From positions 248,001 to 312,000 of the forward strand of contig JACKFF010000003.1 of the NCBI GenBank assembly GCA_020632595.1: DNA of 64,000 bases, in the 5' to 3' direction. Shown here in pieces: positions 35,277-43,745 of the stretch; the stretch's first letter is position 1, and each line of letters begins with the position of its first letter. Origin of the DNA: Nitrospiraceae bacterium. GTDB lineage: Bacteria; Nitrospirota; Nitrospiria; Nitrospirales; UBA8639. The notes below the pieces were generated by a model that did no database searches, was not told where the DNA came from, and saw nothing but the letters and a program-made list of their open reading frames with translations. The translations under genes and the position numbers were made by a program.

Positions 35277-36959
35277 TTAGTCTCGCTGAAAGTGCAAAAT
35301 TCCCCAACTGAGATGGCCACTTTTCCCAGCCTGAACCCAATGCTGAAGTCCCACCTTCATGGAAGCCAGATATTCTTCCGTACAAACCTGAATAAGCGCA
35401 TGGTGTTGCACCGTTAATTCCTGCAGCACCCGCTCATAATGCGCGGCGAGATTTTCAGAAAGATCCTCAACCCGAATTTCCTGAAATCCTGATTGGGCTG
35501 CCAGCTTCCGATAATATTCAATCGACCCCAGCGAATCCAAATGGATACGATCTAAAATCGGTTGCAGCACATCCGGGGGACAAGTCGCACTCTTCATCGG
35601 ATCGGTAAAAATAAATTGTCCGCCCTTGACCAACACCCGTTCGACCTCTTGAAAAACCTTTTCCCGATTTCCGCTATGTAACAGGGCGTCTTGCGACCAC
35701 ACCACATCAACGCTCCCATCCGGCATGGGAATGGACTCAAAGTTCCCGTCAATAACATTAATCGCTAAACTAATATTCTCTTTCTGATTAAGTGCCCGAT
35801 TCCGTTTATTCTGGACTTCACTCAAATTCAGACATCCAACCTGACATCCGTATTGTCTCACGAGATGCCGCGCTGAGCCGCCATACCCCGACCCAATATC
35901 CAACACCCGTGTCGTTGAATCAAGATCCTTGATAGAAGCCGCCATTTTCTCCACGGTTCGTCGGCTGGCATCGAAAATCGAATCATTGTCGGATACATAC
36001 AATCCAATATGAATATCTTCTCCTCCCCAGATCGTGGCATAAAACCGGTCAGCATCCGAACTGTTGTAATATTCCCGTGCCGTATCCACAGTGGTGGAAT
36101 AATTCAGATTCCCAAATTTGCTCATGATCGTAGTGGGACGTTCTTCATTTTTATAGAGTTTTTCCGCCACATGTACATAAAAATCAGGGTCCTCAACTTT
36201 ATGCGTTTCTTGAAAGTCCGCATAGGTTTTTACCTGCTGAAAGCCAACCTCATTCATAAGCCGACGCGTATATTCTTTCCGTAGCGGATACATATTCAAA
36301 TGAAAAGTTGCTCCATCGGGAAAGGTATACTTAAACCTTGCGAGTCCTTCATCAACATGTTCCGGCTCCGCACTGACATTGTCTCCGCAATAATAATACA
36401 CATGCTTCGAGGTAAACCCCTCATCTAAAATTCCATCGTAATTTCTTTGATCCAGAATCAGCACCCCATCGTGCCTCAGGGCGGTGTAAAATTCGGCCAA
36501 GGCTTTTCTCCGATCCTGCTCGGAAAAGAGATGAGTCAGAGAGTTCCCCAGACAAATCACCGCATCGTATTTATTGTGGATATCCCGGCTTAACCAGCGC
36601 CAGTCAGCATGAATCGTTCGCATAATAAACCCGGCTCGCCGGGCATTTTCAAATGCCTGCGCTAACATTTCAGGGCTGCCATCGGCACTCGTGACTTCGA
36701 ACCCGGCACGCAAGAGCCGGATAGAATGAAACCCTGTACCCGTTGCGACATCCAATACACGCTTGACGCCCCGTTCCTTCAAAATCCGGATAAAAAAGTC
36801 GCCTTCACTCGAGGCCCTGGCCTCCCAATCAATCAAGGCGTCCCATTTTTGCACAAAACTCTGCACATATTCCTGTTTGTATAAATCCGTTTTTCGTTGG
36901 GCTATGGGGTTGTCCCCATACATTTGCTTGCTACCGGGCATCGTCGCTTTCCGAATCAT
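35277..36959 (-). CDS. Fused glycine/sarcosine and sarcosine/dimethylglycine N-methyltransferase
   Basis: 560 residues with two class I SAM-methyltransferase domains. The first (about 1-275; VLDVATGTGFHSIRLLRAGF, DAVICLGNSLTHLF, VLILDQRNYDGILD) matches glycine/sarcosine methyltransferase; the second (about 285-560; VLDIGSGYGGSARHLVRQYG, VDVVWSQDALLHSGNR, FIFTDPMKS) matches sarcosine/dimethylglycine methyltransferase. Together they make glycine betaine from glycine with three SAM, the route of halophiles such as Actinopolyspora, where a fused form is also known. ATG 36959 with AGGAGGTG nine bases upstream. Divergent from a BCCT transporter. The leader carries a terminator-like structure (37116-37179). 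Confidence 0.92.
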   Translation of the reverse strand: MIRKATMPGSKQMYGDNPIAQRKTDLYKQEYVQSFVQKWDALIDWEARASSEGDFFIRILKERGVKRVLDVATGTGFHSIRLLRAGFEVTSADGSPEMLAQAFENARRAGFIMRTIHADWRWLSRDIHNKYDAVICLGNSLTHLFSEQDRRKALAEFYTALRHDGVLILDQRNYDGILDEGFTSKHVYYYCGDNVSAEPEHVDEGLARFKYTFPDGATFHLNMYPLRKEYTRRLMNEVGFQQVKTYADFQETHKVEDPDFYVHVAEKLYKNEERPTTIMSKFGNLNYSTTVDTAREYYNSSDADRFYATIWGGEDIHIGLYVSDNDSIFDASRRTVEKMAASIKDLDSTTRVLDIGSGYGGSARHLVRQYGCQVGCLNLSEVQNKRNRALNQKENISLAINVIDGNFESIPMPDGSVDVVWSQDALLHSGNREKVFQEVERVLVKGGQFIFTDPMKSATCPPDVLQPILDRIHLDSLGSIEYYRKLAAQSGFQEIRVEDLSENLAAHYERVLQELTVQHHALIQVCTEEYLASMKVGLQHWVQAGKSGHLSWGILHFQRD

Positions 36960-37115
36960 TATAGAAACACCTCCTAGAGGGCTGTTGCCCTCAGCACCAT
37001 TTGGAATAATGGGTGCAAGTGAATAAAGGTCTGGCGATTTCCTCTTTCCATTTCAATATTCAAATGCCAAAACCCGCAAGGACACAACCGTGGGCTGTCT
37101 CAGCGGACCAGAAAT

Positions 37116-37179
37116 AAAAAAGGCCTCCGAACTTCTCCTGCGAGCGTAAGGTAGGCCCGACTGTTACGTGTGAGGCCTT
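37116..37179 (-). promoter_or_regulatory. Terminator-like structure in the leader of the betaine synthase gene
   Basis: On the minus strand AAGGCCTC pairs with GAGGCCTT (37179-37172 with 37127-37120), an inner CGTAA pairs with TTACG, and six T follow. It lies about 160 bases upstream of the methyltransferase start, with no gene ending into it from that side, so it would stop transcription before the gene unless relieved. Two further small stems (GAGGGC/GCCCTC and GCACC/GGTGC) lie just before the ribosome binding site. Attenuation or a riboswitch is inference; I do not recognise a known class. Confidence 0.5.
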
Positions 37180-37285
37180 CAATCTAACCCGTTAGGCTCT
37201 TCTTCGCAACCCCTTTTGACTACGACTCCATTTTTTATCAAATCTAAAATGGCCAATACGACATGCCGTCATAATCTTTAAAGAA

Positions 37286-37302
37286 AAAGGGAATTTCCCT
37301 TT
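37286..37302. promoter_or_regulatory. Palindrome between divergent osmoprotection genes
   Basis: AAAGGGAA-T-TTCCCTTT, a perfect dyad with 8-base arms, lies between the betaine synthase and BCCT genes, about 120 bases before the latter. Its place and symmetry suit a repressor or activator site; no regulator gene is adjacent. Confidence 0.4.
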
Positions 37303-37424
37303 AACAACTTCCAAAAATGTCCATTCATTGTCAACATTTTCGGTGTATCATGTTCCGAGTATTCCTTGTTCGACAACGCCAAATATGGTAAGGCCTACCC
37401 TTCCTCATTCAATTCTATTGCTCC

Positions 37425-38912
37425 ATGAATCCACTGAAATCTACCACCCTTGTCTTCAACATCTCCTGCGCCATGGCCTTTTTCCTTCTTCTTTGGGGCG
37501 CCATAGCCCCCGAACATTTAGGCAAAATAACCGGGACATTTCAAACAGCACTTCTTGACTCGTTTGGCTGGTTATATGTTCTGGCAGCAACCGGTTTTCT
37601 TGTTTGTGCGTTCTGTCTGATTTTTTCCCGATGGGGCGATATTCCGCTTGGGCCGGATGGAGCCGAGGCTGAATTTCCTCTCCACACCTGGTTTGCCATG
37701 TTGTTTTGCGCAGGCATGGGCATAGGGCTCGTATTCTGGGGAGTGGCCGAACCCACGTCCCATTTTCATGATCCGCCCATCGGCGAGGGAGGAACGCCGC
37801 AAGCGGCCCGCTTGGCGCTGCAATATTCATTTTTTCATTGGGGCCTTCATCCCTGGGGCATTTACACCATGGTGGGCATGGCCCTCGCCTATTTCCAATT
37901 TCGAAAAGGCAGACCAGGACTGTTTAGCTCAGGTTGTCAACCGGTTCTCGGCAGGTATGCCACTGGAGGGCTGGGAACCACGGTGGATATCATCGCCGTC
38001 TTTGCCACGGTCTTCGGTGTGGCCACCTCACTGGGGTTTGGTGCGGTGCAAATCAGCGGAGGATTATCCTATGTCTTTGCCATGCCAAACACCCTTACCA
38101 CTCAATTAACTGTCATCGCTATTGTGACCGTACTTTTCATGCTCTCCGCTCAAACCGGGCTCCAGCGAGGCATCAAATACCTCAGTAATATAAATATGAT
38201 ACTGGCGCTAACTCTCCTATTGTTCTTGCTGTTTCTCGGCCCGACCCACTTCATCATGACCGTATTCCCCTCAACTTTTGGACACTACATCCAAAACCTT
38301 CCAACCATGAGCCTGAATCTCGCACCATTCCGAGATTCGACCTGGATTCACAACTGGACGCTATTTTATTGGGCATGGTGGATCGCCTGGGCGCCATTTG
38401 TGGGCACCTTCATCGCGAGAATTTCAAAAGGGCGGACTGTGCGTCAATTCGTATTGGGCGTGTTGCTTGTTCCGTCACTCTTTTGTGCATTTTGGTTCAC
38501 AGTTTTTGGCGGAACCGGGGTTGCATTAGAACTGTTCCAGGACACCTCCCTAAAAGCCATCATGGAAACGCACGGTATCGAGGTCCTTCTATTTACGGTA
38601 TTAGAACAATATCCAATGGGCACGGCCATGTCGCTCATCGCCATTTTTTTGATTGGCACCTTCTTCATCACCTCAGCGGATTCGGCCACCTTCGTGCTGG
38701 GGACACTCACCACCAACGGTAGTCTCAACCCACCCAACCGGATCAAATTTACCTGGGGCATTATTCAATCTCTGTCGGCCGCCATCCTCCTGTGGTCCGG
38801 GGGCCTCAAAGGCCTGCAAACCGGCGCTATCCTCGCCGCCTTTCCGTTTGTCTTTGTCATCATTATCCTCATCATCTCCCTTCTCAAATCCTTTAAGGAG
38901 GAAACGAGGTAG
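37425..38912 (+). CDS. BCCT-family betaine/choline/carnitine transporter
   Basis: 495 residues, twelve predicted membrane helices. Signature elements: MLFCAGMGIGLVFWGVAEPTS with the Gly-rich helix, FFHWGLHPWGIYTMVGMALAY (aromatic box region), and ITSADSATFVLG. Members import glycine betaine, choline or carnitine, usually with Na+ or H+, often in response to osmotic stress; the presence of the betaine synthase next door favours betaine. N-terminal tail is short and there is no long C-terminal osmosensor. The ATG at 37425 lacks a clear Shine-Dalgarno sequence. Confidence 0.93.
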   Translation: MNPLKSTTLVFNISCAMAFFLLLWGAIAPEHLGKITGTFQTALLDSFGWLYVLAATGFLVCAFCLIFSRWGDIPLGPDGAEAEFPLHTWFAMLFCAGMGIGLVFWGVAEPTSHFHDPPIGEGGTPQAARLALQYSFFHWGLHPWGIYTMVGMALAYFQFRKGRPGLFSSGCQPVLGRYATGGLGTTVDIIAVFATVFGVATSLGFGAVQISGGLSYVFAMPNTLTTQLTVIAIVTVLFMLSAQTGLQRGIKYLSNINMILALTLLLFLLFLGPTHFIMTVFPSTFGHYIQNLPTMSLNLAPFRDSTWIHNWTLFYWAWWIAWAPFVGTFIARISKGRTVRQFVLGVLLVPSLFCAFWFTVFGGTGVALELFQDTSLKAIMETHGIEVLLFTVLEQYPMGTAMSLIAIFLIGTFFITSADSATFVLGTLTTNGSLNPPNRIKFTWGIIQSLSAAILLWSGGLKGLQTGAILAAFPFVFVIIILIISLLKSFKEETR

Positions 38913-39034
38913 GCTCAACGCGACGAGTCCCATCATCTCTCAAAGGTTGATTTGATCCCAAAAAATCGCTATTACTGCGAGTCCCTTTAAGCCCAAAGGA
39001 ATATACTTGTCACGGAATGATTAGAGAGGAATAA

Positions 39035-39484
39035 ATGAAGTTAGATGCGCTTCCAAAAGAATTTACACCTTACAAACAGTTAGAAATTGCCACAAACAAA
39101 TTAATTGATGGTGTGGCATTGGTATCAGTAAATGGGTTTATTCCAGTTTTAATTGGAAAAGGTGAAACTCCGGAGATTTGGGTGACCATTCCTGCGGACC
39201 AAAAAGGCGCAGAATGGCGCCCATTAATCAGTAAAAACGAACCGTTGCTTGATGTGATCACGGTCATAGTCAAGGACAAGGTGATCCAGGTAGCCATGTC
39301 TGACAACATTGCTCTGGAAGTCAAAGAAATCACAAGCCAGAGTGCGGAAATTACTCAATGTAACCTTCGGCCATTTGGCATTAATGTGTTTTTAGAAGAT
39401 GACTGCCTGAAAGTCATGACTAACCGGTATTCAGGCAACACCATAACCGGGGCAAAAATATTTATTGATGTGGGGAAAGGATAA
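39035..39484 (+). CDS. Hypothetical protein
   Basis: 149 residues, soluble and beta-rich (NGFIPVLIGKGETPEIWVTI). No recognised family or motif. ATG at 39035 with GAGAGGA seven bases upstream supports a real gene. The base composition is more AT-rich than that of the BCCT gene before it, as in the next gene, and the two may be a recent acquisition. Confidence 0.6.
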   Translation: MKLDALPKEFTPYKQLEIATNKLIDGVALVSVNGFIPVLIGKGETPEIWVTIPADQKGAEWRPLISKNEPLLDVITVIVKDKVIQVAMSDNIALEVKEITSQSAEITQCNLRPFGINVFLEDDCLKVMTNRYSGNTITGAKIFIDVGKG

Positions 39485-39560
39485 CCACGGCAAGTAAGCC
39501 GACAAAAATTTGATTTCCTGGAAACCTAATTTTAAGGAGGCCCCAATCGGAAGGTGAAGC

Positions 39561-40343
39561 ATGGAAACTTTGGTAAAGTTCTGTAAGCCGGAATACAATA
39601 TCTTGAACGGGTGCCACACTATCCGATTTGGCACTCTTGAGTACTACCGGGACTTGGATCCTTCTTTTGCAATTGCGGACGAAAATGAAGGAAAGGAAAC
39701 CACGGGCGTGGGGAGTTTCCTAACCGACACTGCGTCCAGAGAGGCAGTTGATGCCGTACAAGCGGTCTTCCCTTTCCCATTAGGTGAGGGCGTCAGCCTT
39801 CAAAACTGTGAGTTGAGAATGACCTTTCCAAATTGCTTCATCTGGTGCTGTTCAAGAGCTGTTAAACCCATCTCCATTGAACAGGGCACTCAATTCGACT
39901 TAGAGTATACATCCTTTTATGAAATTAACGATGTGGGTCGTTTCTGTAGGCGACTCGGGGAGCTGCTTATTAATTCCCTCTCCAGTAGCGAATTTGCTAA
40001 TAAGGCCAAAAACTTTCTTCAAGGGCTTCCTGCATCTGAGCAAAGGGTCAATCTTAATATAGTCCATCACGATGTGATTTATGTTGAGGAAAAAAGATCA
40101 GTAATCGACGAAGGCCAAATACACTCATATACAGAAAATAACCTGTTACCCATTAATCCTCTTTTTAGACCTCTATTCGTTAAGCCCAAAAAGTATGAAA
40201 AAGATCACGAATACCGATTTGTGTGTGTGTTTTCCCATGAGCGATACGGAATACTCGAGGCTCGGAAGGATCCTGTGGACCGACGAATCGATCCAGTTAG
40301 CCGAACTCTTATCGACCAAACATTAGCCTCCAACTATGTCTAA
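39561..40343 (+). CDS. DUF2971-like hypothetical protein
   Basis: 260 residues. FGTLEYYRDLDPSFAIADEN near the N-terminus and VKPKKYEKDHEYRFVCVFS near the C-terminus are reminiscent of the DUF2971 group, whose members share an FGxxxxYRD start and a K-x-x-x-W/Y-x-x-E-x-E-x-R end. Some such proteins are suspected ADP-ribosyltransferase-like or defence-associated; nothing here proves that. Start ATG 39561 has a GGAGG-type site (AAGGAGG) about 20 bases upstream and a nearer GGAAGG. Located next to a broken DUF1330 gene and a repeat. Confidence 0.6.
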   Translation: METLVKFCKPEYNILNGCHTIRFGTLEYYRDLDPSFAIADENEGKETTGVGSFLTDTASREAVDAVQAVFPFPLGEGVSLQNCELRMTFPNCFIWCCSRAVKPISIEQGTQFDLEYTSFYEINDVGRFCRRLGELLINSLSSSEFANKAKNFLQGLPASEQRVNLNIVHHDVIYVEEKRSVIDEGQIHSYTENNLLPINPLFRPLFVKPKKYEKDHEYRFVCVFSHERYGILEARKDPVDRRIDPVSRTLIDQTLASNYV

Positions 40344-40469
40344 TAAGTTACATGTTGAAAATCTGACGAAAATTTTTCATTTCCCCTTTCTCTTAGCAGT
40401 ATTCTTTCCGGAAATCGCAGTTCCTTCGATTCAGCTCAGGACAGGCCTCTTTTTTAGAAGGGACATGAA

Positions 40470-40598
40470 ATGGCGCTAGAAATGCTGGTGGGATTACATG
40501 TCGTGAACCAAGAGGGCTATCAATCGTATCGGAACGATTTGTCCTCTATAAATTTAGGACTCATTGTTTCCGCAGACTTCCCTGGCCTTGTGGTGTAG
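40470..40598 (+). pseudogene. Truncated DUF1330 gene
   Basis: ATG 40470, with AAGGGA upstream, opens MALEMLVGLHVVNQEGYQSY, which reads like the first strand and helix of DUF1330 proteins (small dimeric alpha-beta barrels of about 95-130 residues). After YQSYRN the family resemblance stops, and the frame ends in TAG at 40596-40598 inside the type A repeat that begins near 40579. The remainder of the domain is absent. The loss probably accompanied insertion of the repeat or a deletion at its edge. Assignment rests on a short stretch. Confidence 0.5.
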
Positions 40599-40764
40599 CC
40601 GAGCAGTGCGGCCGACACCGGAGAAAAGGCGCGCATTGTTCGAGCGCAGCGAGTTTGCGCGCTGCCGGTGTCGGCGAACCGCACAGGGGACCCGAAGGGC
40701 CACGCCACGGCCAACATGGTTTTGGCTACTTTTGCCGAAACAAAAGTGGCTCGGCTGCCAGGCA
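40579..40764 (+). repeat. Dispersed repeat type A, copy 2
   Basis: Starts at CCCTGGCCTTGTGG and carries the long palindrome (GCCGACACCGG...CCGGTGTCGGC, about 40610-40675), GGCCACGCCACGGCCAACAT, then the hairpin CTTTTGCCGAAACAAAAG, ending CGGCTGCCAGGC. It is the reverse of 991-1195; arms differ in sequence (GACACCGG versus GACTCCGG) but keep pairing, a compensatory pattern that points to selection on structure. Confidence 0.8.
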
Positions 40765-41021
40765 GTATCACAGCTTTTTTAAATCATTCCATTGGTGGAA
40801 TTGTGTGCCCGAACATAACGGAATTTATTTGGGAGATCTTGAGGGCTTCATCTAGCTGTGTGACTTCCATATTCTAGACTTGCACCATCTCACCTTTATT
40901 GTCAGAATGGCGATAGGACGCATTGTCGGAATTCGGCACTGATTCCAGCAGCTGGCTTTATGGAAGAAGAGAAAGCATTGGCACCCTTACAAGTATAAGG
41001 CTTAACCTGAAAGGAACCATC

Positions 41022-41387
41022 ATGACTGAACCTGACACGAATCTCCCACATATCACCACAACCGAAACCCTGGTGAGATTTTATGTCCTCCTCTCCCAAT
41101 ACATCGATCGATGCCTGGATGAGGCCGCCAAACGCTCACTCCCGGAGGGAGAATTTCAAAAACATCTGGCCGAGACTCACACGCAGGTGACGGAGCTTCT
41201 CACGACCAACCGGGTGGTTAAGAACAAAGCCGAGGCGGAATTTCAACGGATCACGACCCTCTGTGAACAGTTTTTGAAAACCCCAAACGATCAGACCATT
41301 AAAAGTAGTCTGCACCACGAGCATGATGTCCTGAGAATAAAAATGTTAGCGTTAAGCGACCTTCTAGCGGTGTTTCGATCGGTGTAG
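41022..41387 (+). CDS. Helical hypothetical protein preceding the HEAT genes
   Basis: 121 residues from ATG 41022 (AAAGGA nine bases upstream; the frame is open further but without a start signal). All-helical, charged, no membrane segment; contains a long amphipathic stretch (EFQKHLAETHTQVTELLTTN). No family recognised. It lies 139 bases before the first of four HEAT-repeat genes in the same direction and may belong to the same unit. Confidence 0.6.
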   Translation: MTEPDTNLPHITTTETLVRFYVLLSQYIDRCLDEAAKRSLPEGEFQKHLAETHTQVTELLTTNRVVKNKAEAEFQRITTLCEQFLKTPNDQTIKSSLHHEHDVLRIKMLALSDLLAVFRSV

Positions 41388-41526
41388 CATATTCGTCCAC
41401 CCGCAACCGACGACCTTTCTCCTGCCTCATTGACCGCCCAAAAAATCGTGTGGTAACGTCGACTTTCGGGTTTTCCCTAATGGTAGGGGAACCAGTGAAG
41501 CCCAAATTTCTCCACTTGGAACAGAC

Positions 41527-42624
41527 ATGGTCGACTCGGTCGCCGAACATATTTCTGCCCTGGACGACGAGGATTGGGGGGTGCGCGAAGACGCCGCGGT
41601 AGCCCTCGGACGTCTTGGCGATCCCCGCGGCGTTCAACCATTGATTCGGACGCTTCGTGACTCGGATCGAGCCGTGCGGGAGGCTGCAACTGCAGCCCTA
41701 AAAGCGCTTGGCGAACCGGCCATTCTCTCATTAGGGTTTTGCCTTCAGGATCTGAATCCTCAGGTGCAGGAATCGGCCGCGTGCATCCTGGCCGATATTG
41801 CCAACGAACAGGTCTTAGATCCCTTGCTGTCCGCGGCATTAAGTCCTAACTGGATTGTGCGCATGTCGGCAGCCAAAGGCCTTAGTCGCATTCAGAATTC
41901 CCTTGCCATTGATACGTTAATTTTGCTTCTCCAGGATAAAGTGCCCGCCGTGCGGGAGGAAGCGGGACGGGCCATACAGGCCATCGGCAATACCAGCATT
42001 CCAAAATTGTTGGAAAAATTAAAGGATCAAAACTGGAAAATCCGGTTGCGGGCGGTGGAAGCGTTAACCCTGTTGAAACCCCTGGAAGCGGTAGGACATC
42101 TGATGATTCTGGTTCTCGAAGATTCCGATACTGCCGTGCGCCAAGACGCCGTGCGAGCACTTGGACAGATTGGGGATCCCCGGGCCATTCCTTTATTGCT
42201 ATCGTCCCTTGCCCTCGAAACGCCATCACTCAAATTGCCGTCGATTGAAGCACTTGGCCAGCTCAGATCCACCGAAGCCATTCCCATGTTAATCGCCTTG
42301 GTCAACTCGCTACCCAAGGAAGCCTACGAAGACCGCATGGAAGGATGCACCGACCCTCAATATAAAAAAGATCTCCCTCCCTTGGAAGCCGCCATCAGGG
42401 CCCTGGGGAAAATTCGCGACCCACAGGCTGTTCCAGCCCTTATCCAGGCGCTGCAGAGTACGCTCTTGCGGACGGAAGCTGCTGAGGCCCTCACGCAGTT
42501 TGGCCAGACAGCCGTGAATCCATTGCTAAAGCTCTTAAAAACGACCAAGAATGACAATCTCCGTCGTCATGTGTTGGAATCCCTTTCTCACCTTGGCTGG
42601 AGGCCGGGACAGATACGTATCTAG
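41527..42624 (+). CDS. HEAT-repeat protein 1 of the four-gene cluster
   Basis: 365 residues, about eleven HEAT-like repeats from the N-terminus (DDEDWGVREDAAVALGRLGDP; DSDRAVREAATAALKALGEP) to the end, which reads HLGWRPGQ. One repeat carries an insertion around residues 255-285 (KEAYEDRMEGCTDPQYKKDL), a feature also seen in the 33827 protein (RVWVRETRVV). Cytoplasmic, no signal peptide. Start ATG 41527 is preceded by only GGAACAG. Fifteen bases separate it from the next gene. Confidence 0.85.
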   Translation: MVDSVAEHISALDDEDWGVREDAAVALGRLGDPRGVQPLIRTLRDSDRAVREAATAALKALGEPAILSLGFCLQDLNPQVQESAACILADIANEQVLDPLLSAALSPNWIVRMSAAKGLSRIQNSLAIDTLILLLQDKVPAVREEAGRAIQAIGNTSIPKLLEKLKDQNWKIRLRAVEALTLLKPLEAVGHLMILVLEDSDTAVRQDAVRALGQIGDPRAIPLLLSSLALETPSLKLPSIEALGQLRSTEAIPMLIALVNSLPKEAYEDRMEGCTDPQYKKDLPPLEAAIRALGKIRDPQAVPALIQALQSTLLRTEAAEALTQFGQTAVNPLLKLLKTTKNDNLRRHVLESLSHLGWRPGQIRI

Positions 42625-42639
42625 CGGAAAGACCTGACG

Positions 42640-43731
42640 ATGCCGAAAGAAACATTCGAGACCATCATTTCTGAACTGGATCATGAGGAAGATTGGCGCC
42701 GAATGCGGGCCACCTCCACCTGCATGAAAGGTGGGCCCAAGGCCGTCGAAGCCATCATTCAAGCCATGGCAACGGGCTCTTCTCACTACAAGGTGGAAGC
42801 GGCAAAAATGTTAGCCCGCCTACGGGATCCCCGAGCCGGTCAGGCCCTTGCCCATGTCCTGAAGGATGAGGATGAACAGGTAAAACAGGCAGCTGTGGAT
42901 GCCTTGGAGCATATGGCTGGCATTTTGGACGAAGCCACCGCCTCTGCACTCTTAGAATATTTACGTGACGATACGCTCCAGGAAAAAGTCACGGCCCTAC
43001 TTGGTGTGATTCCCACCTCGATCGGCCCTCTGTCGGAACGGCTCAAAGATCCCGATCCGGCCATCCGTCTCCGGGCCGCAGAGATTCTCGCCCACCTCCT
43101 TGATCCTCGATCGGCAAATGCGTTTGTTGATGCCATGTCCGACCCCGATCTTCGTGACTTGGCCACCGATACGTTGCGGAAATTGGGTGCGATTCGTGAC
43201 CGTGTCGATCAAACGATGAACGACCTCCGGGCTGTGGACGAATCCGAGTTAAAAGAAGGCGTCCGGCAGGAAGCGGTTATTCAACTGCATCGTATTGGAC
43301 GACCAATCGTGGAAATTCTGATTGAATACCTGGAAGACGATGACTGGGTGGTTCGGGAAGCCGCCGCTGACACCCTTGGCAAAATTGGCGATATTCGCGC
43401 GGTGGAACCGCTGATGGTCCGGCTCCGGTCTGACAAAGACACAGGGGTGAAAGAACATGCGCTGAAATCCCTTGGGCTCATCGGCGACCCACGGCCGGTA
43501 GAATTATTCATTGAAGCCATTCCTATTCGCCCTCTTCGCATACTCGCTGTCGAAGCTCTGGAGAAAGTGAAAGATATCGAGGTCCTGAGGCCCCATATGG
43601 AATTATTTGCCCGATTGAAAAACGACCGGGATGGCTTAATTTCCTATAATTCCGGTGTCATCCTTGACAAACTCGAGGCTGCCACTGCACAAATGAACAT
43701 GGCTGAAGAGACCTGGGCCGCAAAGGAATAA
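42640..43731 (+). CDS. HEAT-repeat protein 2 of the cluster
   Basis: 363 residues with about ten or eleven HEAT-like repeats (DEEDWRRMRATSTCMKGGP is the degenerate first one; DDWVVREAAADTLGKIGDI is typical). Unlike its neighbours it ends in a helical tail (AATAQMNMAEETW) without the LGWxP ending. The middle part (DAMSDPDLRDLATDTLRKLG, then DLRAVDESELKEGVRQ) is less regular and may separate two solenoid halves. Scaffold function is inferred from the repeats alone. Confidence 0.85.
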   Translation: MPKETFETIISELDHEEDWRRMRATSTCMKGGPKAVEAIIQAMATGSSHYKVEAAKMLARLRDPRAGQALAHVLKDEDEQVKQAAVDALEHMAGILDEATASALLEYLRDDTLQEKVTALLGVIPTSIGPLSERLKDPDPAIRLRAAEILAHLLDPRSANAFVDAMSDPDLRDLATDTLRKLGAIRDRVDQTMNDLRAVDESELKEGVRQEAVIQLHRIGRPIVEILIEYLEDDDWVVREAAADTLGKIGDIRAVEPLMVRLRSDKDTGVKEHALKSLGLIGDPRPVELFIEAIPIRPLRILAVEALEKVKDIEVLRPHMELFARLKNDRDGLISYNSGVILDKLEAATAQMNMAEETWAAKE

Positions 43732-43745
43732 AGGAGTGATGACCC

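Larger units (their letters stand above)
40344..41021. other. Gap with DUF1330 remnant and type A repeat
   Basis: Between the DUF2971-like gene and the helical protein at 41022. Contents: a short DUF1330-like start (40470), the repeat (40579-40764), and about 250 bases afterwards in which I see nothing. Confidence 0.5.

Noticed and set aside
36960..37260. Glycine, SAM, SAH or c-di-GMP riboswitch in the leader of the betaine synthase gene
   Set aside because: I compared by eye with the conserved cores I remember and found no match. Only the terminator-like structure is kept as a candidate.
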